A DNA stretch of 64,000 nucleotides, from positions 1 through 64,000 of the forward strand of contig NZ_JADBGI010000015.1 in NCBI RefSeq assembly GCF_014892575.1, written 5' to 3'. The position numbers and the translations under genes are program-made. The stretch is from Nocardiopsis coralli. GTDB lineage: Bacteria; Actinomycetota; Actinomycetes; Streptosporangiales; Streptosporangiaceae. Position 1 is the stretch's first letter, and every line of letters starts with the position of its first letter. A model generated the notes under the pieces. The model saw nothing but the letters and a program-made list of their open reading frames with translations. It searched no databases and was not told the origin of the DNA. Below, in pieces: positions 50,022-58,332 of this stretch.

Positions 50022-50648
50022 GTGGAGGGGTCGTTGCTGGCTGCGTTCTGGGGTGTCTCGGCGCTCCTGGCCCTGACACCGGGGGCGGACTGGGCCTACG
50101 CCATCTCTTCGGCGGTGCGCCCCGGCGGGGCCCTTCCGGCGGTCGCGGGCATGCTCACCGGGCACCTGGCCGCGACCTTCGCCGTGGCCGCGGGGGTCGC
50201 TTCCCTCATCGCCGCCTCGGACACGGCGATGTCCGCGCTGACGCTGATCGGGGCGCTCTACCTGCTCTGGCTGGGCGCCACGTCCCTGCTGCGTTCCCCG
50301 GCGCAGGACACGAGCGAGCCCGCCGCACCCGCGGGCAGGGCGCGCACCTTCGCCAAGGGGGCGGGCGTCAGCATGCTCAACCCGAAGCTCCTGCTGCTGT
50401 TCCTGGCGCTCCTGCCCCAGTTCACCGACCCCGGCGGCGCGTGGGCGATGGGTGCCCAGATGGTCGCCCTGGGCCTGGTGCACGTGTTCACCTGCGCGGT
50501 GATCTATTCGGGCGTCGCCTTCGGGGTCGGCGCTGTGCTGACCGAACGGCCCCGAGCGGCACGCGCCGTCGGGCTGCTGTCCGGCCTGGTCATGATCGCG
50601 CTCGGCCTGGCCCTGGCCGGGGAGCAACTCCTGGCGTACGTGCGCTGA
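50022..50648 (+). CDS. LysE-family amino-acid exporter
   Basis: A 208-aa protein with about six membrane segments, starting LLAAFWGVSALLALTPGADWAYAISSAVRPGG, the RhtB/LysE family signature. GVSMLNPKLLLLFLALLPQF is the second conserved block. The GTG at 50022 was chosen because it begins the first membrane segment and has GAGGGG upstream; the longer open frame adds ~45 residues with no family match. Regulation by the divergent Lrp protein is likely. Distinct from the LysE at 37196. Confidence 0.9.
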   Translation: MEGSLLAAFWGVSALLALTPGADWAYAISSAVRPGGALPAVAGMLTGHLAATFAVAAGVASLIAASDTAMSALTLIGALYLLWLGATSLLRSPAQDTSEPAAPAGRARTFAKGAGVSMLNPKLLLLFLALLPQFTDPGGAWAMGAQMVALGLVHVFTCAVIYSGVAFGVGAVLTERPRAARAVGLLSGLVMIALGLALAGEQLLAYVR

Positions 50649-50715
50649 CCAGGGGACGGCACCACCGTCCGCGGCCGGTGGCGCCCCCTGGCACCAGAAC
50701 CCGGAGTGACTTGTC

Positions 50716-50721
50716 TAGGGT
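50716..50721 (+). promoter_or_regulatory. -10 box TAGGGT, leaderless start of the aminotransferase gene
   Basis: TAGGGT plus six bases leads to the ATG at 50728, which also rules out the GTG at 50722. Confidence 0.5.
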
Positions 50722-50727
50722 GTGCCC

Positions 50728-51825
50728 ATGTCAGTCACCGAACGCACCCTGTTGGGGCCGGGGCCCAGCAACCCCTACCCGGAGGCGACTCTGGGCTCGA
50801 CGGCACCCCTGCTCGGCCACCTGGATCCCCAGTTCATCGCCCTGCTGGAACGCGTCTGCGATCGCCTGCGTTCCCTGTGGGGCACCCAGAACCCGCTCAC
50901 CCTCCCGCTCTCCGGCACCGGCTCCCTCGGCATGGAGACGGCCTTCGCCAACACCGTGCGCAAGGGTGACACGGTGGTCGTCGCGGTCAACGGACTCTTC
51001 GGCGAGCGCATGTGCGAGGTCGCCGGACGCTACGGCGCCGAGGTGGTCCGTGTCGACCACGAGTGGGGCCGGCCGGTGGACGTCCAGCGAGTCCTGGACG
51101 CCCACCCCTCCCCCGCGCTGGTGGCCGCGGTGCACGCCGAGACGTCCACCGGTGCGGTCAGCGACATCGGCGCCCTGGGCCGGGCCCTGCGCGAGCGCTC
51201 CGACGACACCCTGCTGATCGCCGACTGCGTCACCTCCCTGGGCGGCATGCCCATGGAACTGGACGAGTGGAAGGTGGACATCGCCTACTCCGGCACCCAG
51301 AAGTGCCTGGGTGTGCCGCCGGGCCTGGCGCCCTTCACCTTCTCCGAGCGCGCCTGGGAGCGGCGGGTGCAGTCCCCGCCGGTCTGGTACATCGACCTCG
51401 GGCTGCTGGGGGCCTACGTACGCGGCGGCCCGGGCGGCCGCGCCTACCACCACACCGCACCGACCTCGATGGTCGCCTCCCTGGACGCGGCGCTGGAGCG
51501 CATCGAGTCCGAGGGCGCCGAGGCCGTGGCCGCGCGGCACGAGGCGGCCGGCGCCCGGCTGCGCGAAGGCCTGCAGGAGATGGGCCTGGATCTGTTCGCC
51601 GCCGAGGGACACCGGCTGCCGCAGCTGACGTCGGTGCGTGTGCCCGAGGACGTGGACTCGGGCAAGGTGCGCGAGCAGCTGCTGCGCGACTACGGCCTGG
51701 AGATCGGCGCCGGGGTGGGGCCCTACGCCGCTTCGGTGTGGCGCATCGGCCTCATGGGCCACAACGCCCGCCTGGACCGGGCCGAGCTGGTTCTGGGCGC
51801 CCTTCGCCGCGTCCTGGGGCGTTAG
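50728..51825 (+). CDS. class V aminotransferase (alanine/serine-glyoxylate type)
   Basis: A 365-aa PLP enzyme. The start LLGPGPSNPYPEATLG is the class V signature, PLSGTGSLGMETAFAN binds phosphate, HAETSTGAVSDI is conserved, and the PLP Lys is in AYSGTQKCLGVPPGLAP with Asp in LIADCVTSLGG. It transfers an amino group from serine or alanine to glyoxylate or a related acceptor. The leaderless promoter fixes the start. The stop overlaps the convergent MpaB-like gene by four bases. Confidence 0.93.
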   Translation: MSVTERTLLGPGPSNPYPEATLGSTAPLLGHLDPQFIALLERVCDRLRSLWGTQNPLTLPLSGTGSLGMETAFANTVRKGDTVVVAVNGLFGERMCEVAGRYGAEVVRVDHEWGRPVDVQRVLDAHPSPALVAAVHAETSTGAVSDIGALGRALRERSDDTLLIADCVTSLGGMPMELDEWKVDIAYSGTQKCLGVPPGLAPFTFSERAWERRVQSPPVWYIDLGLLGAYVRGGPGGRAYHHTAPTSMVASLDAALERIESEGAEAVAARHEAAGARLREGLQEMGLDLFAAEGHRLPQLTSVRVPEDVDSGKVREQLLRDYGLEIGAGVGPYAASVWRIGLMGHNARLDRAELVLGALRRVLGR

Positions 51826-52733
51826 CGCCGAACCCCAGTACCTGCGGGGACGGCGCCGGGCCGTCCCCGCACGCGGAAGCCCTCCTCGATCCGGTACCCG
51901 GCGGCCACCAGGCGCTTCTTGGCCTCGTCGGCGCTGCGCACGGTTGCCTCGTCGAAGATCCGGTTGTAGTGGTGCTCGGGGATGCGGTGCAGACCCGCGC
52001 GCAGCAGGCGCAGACCCTCGGTGGTGGCGGTCGGGGCGCCGGGCACCTCGGGCAGGATCCGGTAGGCGTGGCGGGCCCAGGCGGGCAGGGTGTAGTAGCT
52101 CAGCGCACCGAAGGGGAACCACAGCGGCCGGAGCGGGGCGAGGGCGGCCAGGTGTTCGGGCACGTCGGGCCGGAGCAGGAACCGCACCGCCTGCCCGGCC
52201 TCGGGCGTCACACGCAGCTGCGGGCGCACCCTGGCCAGGTAACGCCGCAGGGAAGCGGTGTCGCGGGGCACGTCGTCGCGGTGCAGCCCCACGTGTTCGG
52301 CGGTGCGGGACTGCTCGTCGATGTAGCGGTCGCATTCGGCCGGGGTGAGCCGCAGCCCGGCGCGCACGGTGGTCTCCAGGTAGGAGGAGACCTCGGCGCA
52401 GTGCACCCACACGAGCAGGTCGTGCTGGTCGACGCGGTGGGTGCGGCCGGTGTCGGGGTCGGTGAAGGTCAGGGCTCTGTGCACCCGGCGCACGCGTTCG
52501 CCCAGTTCACGGGCTTCGTCAGGGCTGCCGTAGGTGGTCACGGCGACGAAGTGCGCGGTGCGCAGGAGCCGGCCCGTGGGGTCCTCGCGGAAGTCGGAGC
52601 GCTGCCACACGCCCCGCATCGCGACCGGGTGCAGCGCCTGGAGCATGAGGGCGCGGACGCCGGCGATCCACATCGTGCGGTCCAGGTGGACCTTCCAGGT
52701 GACGCTGTCGGGTGCGGCGGCGGTGGGCTCCAT
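51822..52733 (-). CDS. oxygenase MpaB family protein (DUF2236)
   Basis: A 303-aa helical protein matching the MpaB/latex-clearing-protein superfamily: TWKVHLDRTMWIAGVRALMLQALHPVAMRGV, TAHFVAVTTYGSPDEA, the candidate haem ligand region LLVWVHCAEVSSYL and YTLPAWARHAYRILPE. MpaB is a haem-dependent oxygenase in mycophenolic acid synthesis, and many bacterial homologues are uncharacterised. The ATG at 52733 has GGAGGAAG. It follows the WYL regulator gene by 38 bp on the same strand, so they may be co-transcribed. Confidence 0.88.
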   Translation of the reverse strand: MEPTAAAPDSVTWKVHLDRTMWIAGVRALMLQALHPVAMRGVWQRSDFREDPTGRLLRTAHFVAVTTYGSPDEARELGERVRRVHRALTFTDPDTGRTHRVDQHDLLVWVHCAEVSSYLETTVRAGLRLTPAECDRYIDEQSRTAEHVGLHRDDVPRDTASLRRYLARVRPQLRVTPEAGQAVRFLLRPDVPEHLAALAPLRPLWFPFGALSYYTLPAWARHAYRILPEVPGAPTATTEGLRLLRAGLHRIPEHHYNRIFDEATVRSADEAKKRLVAAGYRIEEGFRVRGRPGAVPAGTGVRR

Positions 52734-52771
52734 CAGGCTTCCTCCTCCGGGGTTCCGCGCCGCTCTCCACA

Positions 52772-53773
52772 TTAGTTCCCCGGATCCGGGCCTACGGGGC
52801 CTGCCGGGCGGTCGTCGGGGTCGGGGCGGCTCGCGCCGAGCAGTCGGCGTGCGGTGTGTTCCAGGTGCCGGGCGAACTCGGCCGGTTCCTCGACGCGGAA
52901 CCCGATGTCGGAGGCGGCCAGCACGGCGGTGAGCCACTCGAAGGAGTCGACGTGGGCGGTGTAGCGGCACCCGTGCTCCCCGAGCGGCTCCAGGGTGCCG
53001 TCGATGCGGTGCAGGCGCGCGGCCGCGTCGTGCATGCCGGTGTCCAGGGTGAGCACCACACGCACGCTCCTGGGCCCGTGGAACCGCTCCTGCAGGTGGT
53101 GGGCGAGGTCGTCGGCGGGCGGCCGGCGCGCCAGGAAGTGGTCCCCGCTCACGCGCGGGGCGGACATGCGGTCCAGGCGGAAGGCCCGCCAGTCGTCGCG
53201 TCCGGTGTCCCAGGCGTACAGGTACCAGCGCCTGCGGAGCCGGACCAGGCGCACGGGTTCGACGGTGCGCGGCGCGGGCCCGGTCCCGGGGTCGTGGTCG
53301 AAGGACAGGTACCGGTGGGCGTCGACCGCGGTGACGACGGTGTCCAGGAGGTGGCGGTCGATGCCGGGTTCCTCGGCGGGGCCGAACTCGACGGCGGCGC
53401 GGACGGCGTCGGCCGTGCGGCGCAGTCGGGGCGGCAGGATGCGGCGGAGTTTGGTGCGGGCACGGTCGGCGGGTTCCTCGGTCTCGACACCGGTACCGCC
53501 CGAGGCCGCCAGGCCCAGCCCGAGCACGGCGGCGACCGCTTCGTCGTCCTCCAGCATCAGGGGCGGCAGGGTGGATCCGGCCAGGAGACGGTAGTGTCCG
53601 CCCGGCCCGCGGGCGCTCTGCACGGGGTAACCCATGGCGCGGATCTGGCCGATGTCGCGCCGCAGGGTGCGAGGCGGAACCCCGAGCGCGTCGGCGAGTT
53701 CGGCGGCGGGCCACTGCCGCCCGGACTGCAGCAGGGACAGCAACCGCAGCACCCGCCCCCTGGGTGTGGACAC
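52772..53773 (-). CDS. WYL-domain transcriptional regulator
   Basis: A 333-aa YafY-type regulator. The N-terminal HTH_11 is RVLRLLSLLQSGRQWPAAELADALGVPPRTLRRDIGQIRAMGYPV, with RGPGGHYRLLAG as the wing. The WYL domain is at ~140-210 (LSFDHDPGT...EPVRLVRLRRRWYLYAWDT) and a WCX-like domain follows. WYL proteins often sense DNA damage or nucleic-acid ligands. The GTG at 53773 was chosen with GGGGGG nine bases upstream; an ATG at 53815 is open. It is divergent from the UvrA-like gene, and a dyad (53794-53814) lies between them. Confidence 0.9.
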   Translation of the reverse strand: MSTPRGRVLRLLSLLQSGRQWPAAELADALGVPPRTLRRDIGQIRAMGYPVQSARGPGGHYRLLAGSTLPPLMLEDDEAVAAVLGLGLAASGGTGVETEEPADRARTKLRRILPPRLRRTADAVRAAVEFGPAEEPGIDRHLLDTVVTAVDAHRYLSFDHDPGTGPAPRTVEPVRLVRLRRRWYLYAWDTGRDDWRAFRLDRMSAPRVSGDHFLARRPPADDLAHHLQERFHGPRSVRVVLTLDTGMHDAAARLHRIDGTLEPLGEHGCRYTAHVDSFEWLTAVLAASDIGFRVEEPAEFARHLEHTARRLLGASRPDPDDRPAGPVGPDPGN

Positions 53774-53793
53774 CGACCGCCACCCCCCTTTTT

Positions 53794-53814
53794 TGTGGCC
53801 GGAAACCTGCCACA
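53794..53814. promoter_or_regulatory. inverted repeat TGTGGC-N9-GCCACA between WYL and UvrA-like genes
   Basis: Perfect six-base arms lie at the -35 position of the UvrA-like gene and about 20 bp before the WYL start, a natural operator site for the WYL protein. Confidence 0.5.
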
Positions 53815-53822
53815 TCCGATCC

Positions 53823-53828
53823 TAGCCT
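53823..53828 (+). promoter_or_regulatory. -10 box TAGCCT, leaderless start of UvrA-like gene
   Basis: TAGCCT plus six bases leads to the ATG at 53835. Confidence 0.5.
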
Positions 53829-53834
53829 GCAGGT

Positions 53835-56150
53835 ATGGCACAGACACAGGGCTCGGGGGCCGACCGCGGCCGGTGGATCACCGTGGAGGGCGCGCGCACG
53901 CACAACCTCCGGGAGGTCTCGGTGCGCCTGCCCAAACACCGGCTCACGGTCTTCACTGGCGTCTCGGGTTCGGGCAAGTCGTCGCTGGCCTTCGACACGG
54001 TCGCCGCGGAGGCCGAGCGGCTGGTGACCGGGGCCTTCCCCGCGTTCGTGCGCAACCGCCTGCCCCAGCACCCGGCGGCGGACGTGGACCGCGTCGACGG
54101 CCTGGTCTTCACCACGACCGTGGACCAGCGCCGGTTCACCGGGAACGCTCGCTCCACGGTGGGCACGGCGAGCGACACCGCGCCGCTCCTGCGTCTGCTG
54201 TTCTCCCGGATCGGCCGTCCCGGCGCAGGTTTCTCCCCGGCCTACTCCTTCAACGACCCCGCGGGCATGTGCCCGGGGTGCGAAGGGCTCGGCACCGTCG
54301 ACGACATCGACCTCGGGCGACTGCTGGACCGGTCCCGGAGCCTGCACGGGGGCGCGGTGGACTTTCCCGCCTTCGCGCCCGGCACCTACCGGTGGAAGCG
54401 CCTGGTCCACTCGGGGATCGTCGATCCCGGGGTCCCCCTGGCCGAACTGCCCGAGGACGCGCTCGACACACTCCTGCACGCGCGGGACCTGCCGCTCACC
54501 TCACCGGGGCCCGCCTACCCCGGGCACGGCCGTTTCGACGGGGTACTGCCCCGGTTGCGCGACTCCTACCTGCGCCGCACACCCACGCGCCTGACCCGGG
54601 AGGAACGCCTTGCGCTGGAGCGTGTCGTGACCCGCCGGACCTGCCCGGAGTGCGAGGGCACCCGGCTGCACGCCGCAGCACGCGCGAGCCTCGTCCGGGG
54701 CCGCTCGATCGCGGACTGGTCGGCGCTGCCCGTGCGGGACCTGCGCGAGGTCGCCGCCGCGGTGGACGACCCCTCGGTGGCGCCGCTGCTACGAGCGCTC
54801 CGGGAACGCCTGGATGCCCTGGAGGCGGTCGGATTGGGCCACCTGAGCCTGTCCCGGGGCTCGTCCACGCTGTCGGGCGGCGAAGCGCAGCGGGTCAGGC
54901 TCGTGCGCCACCTCGGCAGCGCCCTCAGTGACGCCTGTTATGTCCTGGACGAACCCAGCACCGGGCTGCACCCCCACGACGTGCACCGTCTGCTGGGGCT
55001 GTTGGCCGGGCTGCGCGACGCACACAACACCGTGCTCGTGGTCGAACACGACCCCGTCTTCGTGCTGGGCGCCGACCACGTCGTGGAGCTGGGCCCGGGC
55101 AGCGGCGCCGAGGGCGGCCGTGTCTGTTTCGAGGGCCCGCCCACCGCGCTGGACGGGAGCGGAACGGCGACCGCCCGGGCCCTGAACACCCCGATCCGGT
55201 TCCGGCAGCACCTGCGCACCCCGCACGGCAGTGTGGCCATCACCGGTGCGCGCCGGCACAACCTGCGCGGGGTCGACGTGCACGTCCCCCTCGGGGTGCT
55301 GACCGCGGTCTCGGGCGTGGCCGGATCGGGCAAGAGCACACTGGTCGCCGAGGAACTGCCGCACCGGCACCCCGAATTCCACGTGGTCGGCCAGGGCCCA
55401 CTGCACGGGGGCGTGCGCTCGACCCCCGCGACCGTGCTCGGGGTGGCCGAACCGCTGCGCAGGGCCTTCGGCCGGGCGAGCGGGCTTGCCCTCTCCTGGT
55501 TCAGCGCCAACGGGCGCGGGGCCTGCCCGCAGTGCGGCGGCAAGGGGGTGATCGTCACCGACCTGGCCTTCCTCGACGACGTGCGCACCACCTGCGAGGC
55601 CTGCGGCGGAACCCGGTTCGCACCGACCGCGCTCACCGCGACCCTGCACGGGCACACGATCGCCGACGTGCTGGCGATGCCCCCGGCACAGGCCGCCGCC
55701 GTCCTGGACCAGGCCCCGGACGCGCAGCGACGGCTCCGGTGGATGGAACGCGTCGGGCTCGGACACATGGCGATCGGCCGCGGCCTGGACACACTCTCGG
55801 GCGGTGAACGCCAACGGCTCCTGCTCGCACGGCACCTGGCCGCGGCAGGAGACCCCGGGAACCTGCGCCTGGTGCTCGACGAACCGACCGCCGGCCTGCA
55901 CGGGCAGGACGTCGAACGGTTCCTGGGCCTGTGCGACGAGCTCGTGGACGGCGGCGCCACCGTGGTCGTGGTCGAGCACGACCTGCGGGTGATCGCCCGC
56001 GCCGACCACGTCATCGACGTCGGCCCGGGCGCGGGCGAGGACGGCGGCCGCATCGTGTACGCGGGCGCCCCCGCCGGCCTGCCCTCGGTCACCGCGTCGG
56101 TGACCGGGCGCTACCTCCCGGCCCCTCGGTCGGCCGAGGCCCGCAGGTAG
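53835..56150 (+). CDS. UvrA-like ATPase (short, UvrA2/DrrC type)
   Basis: A 771-aa tandem ABC ATPase with UvrA layout. Walker A motifs are GVSGSGKSS (~42) and GVAGSGKST (~493), signatures LSGGEAQRVRLV (~345) and LSGGERQRLLLAR (~655), Walker B VLDEPSTGLHPHD and LVLDEPTAGLHGQD. Zinc modules are CPGCEG...CPECEGTRL and CPQCGGKG...CEACGGTRF. Canonical UvrA has ~950 residues; the insertion that binds UvrB is missing or reduced. Such short proteins confer resistance to DNA-intercalating drugs (DrrC) or act in damage tolerance. It is divergent from a WYL regulator. Its 3' end overlaps the response regulator gene by 40 bp. Confidence 0.93.
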   Translation: MAQTQGSGADRGRWITVEGARTHNLREVSVRLPKHRLTVFTGVSGSGKSSLAFDTVAAEAERLVTGAFPAFVRNRLPQHPAADVDRVDGLVFTTTVDQRRFTGNARSTVGTASDTAPLLRLLFSRIGRPGAGFSPAYSFNDPAGMCPGCEGLGTVDDIDLGRLLDRSRSLHGGAVDFPAFAPGTYRWKRLVHSGIVDPGVPLAELPEDALDTLLHARDLPLTSPGPAYPGHGRFDGVLPRLRDSYLRRTPTRLTREERLALERVVTRRTCPECEGTRLHAAARASLVRGRSIADWSALPVRDLREVAAAVDDPSVAPLLRALRERLDALEAVGLGHLSLSRGSSTLSGGEAQRVRLVRHLGSALSDACYVLDEPSTGLHPHDVHRLLGLLAGLRDAHNTVLVVEHDPVFVLGADHVVELGPGSGAEGGRVCFEGPPTALDGSGTATARALNTPIRFRQHLRTPHGSVAITGARRHNLRGVDVHVPLGVLTAVSGVAGSGKSTLVAEELPHRHPEFHVVGQGPLHGGVRSTPATVLGVAEPLRRAFGRASGLALSWFSANGRGACPQCGGKGVIVTDLAFLDDVRTTCEACGGTRFAPTALTATLHGHTIADVLAMPPAQAAAVLDQAPDAQRRLRWMERVGLGHMAIGRGLDTLSGGERQRLLLARHLAAAGDPGNLRLVLDEPTAGLHGQDVERFLGLCDELVDGGATVVVVEHDLRVIARADHVIDVGPGAGEDGGRIVYAGAPAGLPSVTASVTGRYLPAPRSAEARR

Positions 56151-56815
56151 GCCAGCACCGCCTGCACCCGGCGGTGGATGTTGTCGTCGGGCGGCAGGTC
56201 GAGCTTGGCGAGGATGTTGCCGACGTGCTTACCGACGGCGGCGTCGCTGACCACGAGCCTGCGCGCGATGGCCCCGTTGGAGTGCCCCTCGGCCATGAGC
56301 GCCAGCACCTCGCGTTCACGCTCGGTCAGGCGCTCCAGCGGGTCGGAGCTGCGGCGCAGGAGTTGGCGCACGACCTCGGGGTCGACGAAGGTGCCGCCCT
56401 CCACGACCCGGCGCAGCACCGACGCGAACTCGCGCACGTCGCCCACGCGCTGCTTGAGCAGGTAACCCACCCCTGCCCCGTCGCCGGAGTCGAGCAGGTC
56501 GGAGGCGTAACTGAGCTCCACGTACTGGCTCAGGGCCACGACTGCGAGCCCGGGGTGGGAACGGCGCAGCTCCACGGCGGCGCGCAGGCCCTCGTCGGTG
56601 TGGTCGGGCGGCATACGGATGTCGGTGACCACCAGGGCCGGGCGGTGTTCGGCCACGGCCTCGGCGAGGGCTCCGGCGTCCCCGACGGCGGCGGCGACGG
56701 GGAACCCGAAGCGTTCCAGGAGCCCCACGAGCCCCTCCCGCAACAGCACACCGTCCTCGGCGAGCACGGTCGGGACCGCGGTCACGGTGTCTGCGGGGTC
56801 GGGTCGGTCTGGCAC
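56111..56815 (-). CDS. NarL-family response regulator
   Basis: A 234-aa regulator. The receiver has AEDGVLLREGL, phospho-acceptor Asp65 in LVVTDIRMPPDHTDEGL, the ALSQY segment and Lys in YLLKQRVGD. The LuxR helix-turn-helix is LTEREREVLALMAEGHSNGAIARRLVVSDAAVGKHVGNILAKLDLP. The GTG at 56815 has GGAG at good spacing and overlaps the kinase gene by 34 bp, so kinase and regulator are coupled. Its C-terminus is encoded antisense to the end of the UvrA-like gene. Confidence 0.93.
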   Translation of the reverse strand: MPDRPDPADTVTAVPTVLAEDGVLLREGLVGLLERFGFPVAAAVGDAGALAEAVAEHRPALVVTDIRMPPDHTDEGLRAAVELRRSHPGLAVVALSQYVELSYASDLLDSGDGAGVGYLLKQRVGDVREFASVLRRVVEGGTFVDPEVVRQLLRRSSDPLERLTEREREVLALMAEGHSNGAIARRLVVSDAAVGKHVGNILAKLDLPPDDNIHRRVQAVLAYLRASADRGAGR

Positions 56816-58182
56816 GGAAGCTCCACTCGTACTCGGGTCGGGCCGCCCGGAGGGCTGGACAGCTCCATTGTGCCGCCCATGACGGCGACCCGGTCGGACA
56901 TGCCGGTGAGCCCGCTGCCCCTGCGGGGGTCGGCGCCACCGGGGCCGTCGTCGCTGACCTCCAGGGTCAGGCGTTGGCGGGGCCGAAGACCGTCGACGCG
57001 GGCGTGCACGGTCACGTTGCGGGCCTCGGTGTGTTTGTGGGCGTTGGTGAGGGCCTCGGCGGCCACGAAGTAGGCGGTGGCCTCCACGTGGGCGGGCAGG
57101 CGGTGGGGCAGGTCGGTGCGCACGGCCACGGGCGCGGGGTTGTGGTCGGCCAACTCGCCCAGGGCGGCGGGCAGACCGCGGTCCACGAGCACGCGCGGGT
57201 GGATGCCGCGTACGAGTTCGCGCAGGTCGTCGATGAGTTCGCCGGTGCGGGCGTGGGCGGCGGCCACCCGCCGGTCGGCCTCACTGTCCTCCTGCAGGTC
57301 GAGGCGGGCCAACCCCAGGTCCATCTGGATGGCGACGAGCTTCTGCTGGGCGCCGTCGTGCAGGTCGCGTTCGATCCTGCGGCGCTCGTACTCGAAGGCG
57401 CCCACGAGGCGGGCCCGGGAGTCGGTGACCTCACTGAGCTCGGCGCGCAGTTCCTCGGGGGGAGGGCCGGTGACCAGCGCGCGGGTGATGAGCCCGTGCA
57501 CCCCGGCCAGCAGGGCGTTGGCATAGAGGGCGGCCACGAGCACGACCGGTGCGGCCAGGGCGTAGGGCAGCGCCTCCTGCGGCGTGGTCAGGGTGACCGG
57601 CCCGAGCGCGACGGCCTCGCCCGGTGTGGTGAGCAGCAGCGGGGACGCGGCGAGGATCACGGCCAGGATGACCAGGTTGCTCACGACGACTGCGGTCAGG
57701 ACGAGCACGACCGGGGAGAGGGCGACGTGGGCGACCTCGCGCCAGGTGGCGGCCTCGGTGTAGCGCACACGCAGCCACACCCCGGGGCCGGGTTCGGTGA
57801 CGGGCCGGTGCCCGCTCGGGGGCACGTCGTCGTCGATGAGCCCCAGGCGCCAGCGGTCGACGGCGCCCAGTACCATGCCCACCATCGGCCCGAAGAGCGC
57901 TCCCATGATGAGCCCGCTCAGGACCAGGGCCACGCCGGCGCCGCCGAAGAAGGTGTCGGGTGTGGTCAGCACCAGCCCGAGCGAGAGCGCCCAGGGCAGG
58001 TAGAGGGGCCCGGCCACCGTGGCGAGCACACCGAGCACGACCATGCTGCCCGCGGTGAAGGCCAGGGCGCGCCAGGGCCAGGCGGTCAGCAGGAACCGGG
58101 GGCGGACCATGGCCCGCAGGACCGTGTCCGGGGCGTAGGGGCGCCCGCGCGGGGCGGCGTCGGTGTCGGTGCGTTCGTTCAT
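56782..58182 (-). CDS. NarL-type sensor histidine kinase
   Basis: A 466-aa kinase. Residues ~35-230 form a putative sensor domain with four to five membrane segments and GEAVALGPVTLTTPQEALPYALAAP. The HisKA_3 box is RRRIERDLHDGAQQKLVAIQMDLGLA with phospho-acceptor His275. The ATPase has AEALTNAHKHTEA and DDGPGG, GSGLTGMSDRVAVMGG. The pair is of the LiaS/DesK-like general type, and the signal is unknown. The ATG at 58182 lies seven bases after TAGCGT (58190-58195), fitting a leaderless mRNA; the upstream GTG would sit too close to the -10. Confidence 0.92.
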   Translation of the reverse strand: MNERTDTDAAPRGRPYAPDTVLRAMVRPRFLLTAWPWRALAFTAGSMVVLGVLATVAGPLYLPWALSLGLVLTTPDTFFGGAGVALVLSGLIMGALFGPMVGMVLGAVDRWRLGLIDDDVPPSGHRPVTEPGPGVWLRVRYTEAATWREVAHVALSPVVLVLTAVVVSNLVILAVILAASPLLLTTPGEAVALGPVTLTTPQEALPYALAAPVVLVAALYANALLAGVHGLITRALVTGPPPEELRAELSEVTDSRARLVGAFEYERRRIERDLHDGAQQKLVAIQMDLGLARLDLQEDSEADRRVAAAHARTGELIDDLRELVRGIHPRVLVDRGLPAALGELADHNPAPVAVRTDLPHRLPAHVEATAYFVAAEALTNAHKHTEARNVTVHARVDGLRPRQRLTLEVSDDGPGGADPRRGSGLTGMSDRVAVMGGTMELSSPPGGPTRVRVELPCQTDPTPQTP

Positions 58183-58189
58183 GCGTTCC

Positions 58190-58195
58190 ACGCTA
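58190..58195 (-). promoter_or_regulatory. -10 box TAGCGT of the kinase-regulator operon
   Basis: TAGCGT ends seven bases before the ATG at 58182. Confidence 0.5.
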
Positions 58196-58318
58196 GAGAG
58201 CGGGGGCGGCGCCGGGAATCGGTCGCGCCACCGTTCTCGGGTAGGGCCTGCCCCACCCGCCCCGGTATGCCCCGCCGGTGCGGTGCGACCTGCGCGTCGG
58301 CGGGTGGCCGGGGCCCGC

Positions 58319-58324
58319 TAGGAT
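58319..58324 (+). promoter_or_regulatory. -10 box TAGGAT of purB
   Basis: TAGGAT, close to the consensus -10, ends eight bases before the GTG at 58333. Confidence 0.5.
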
Positions 58325-58332
58325 GGCCCGAC

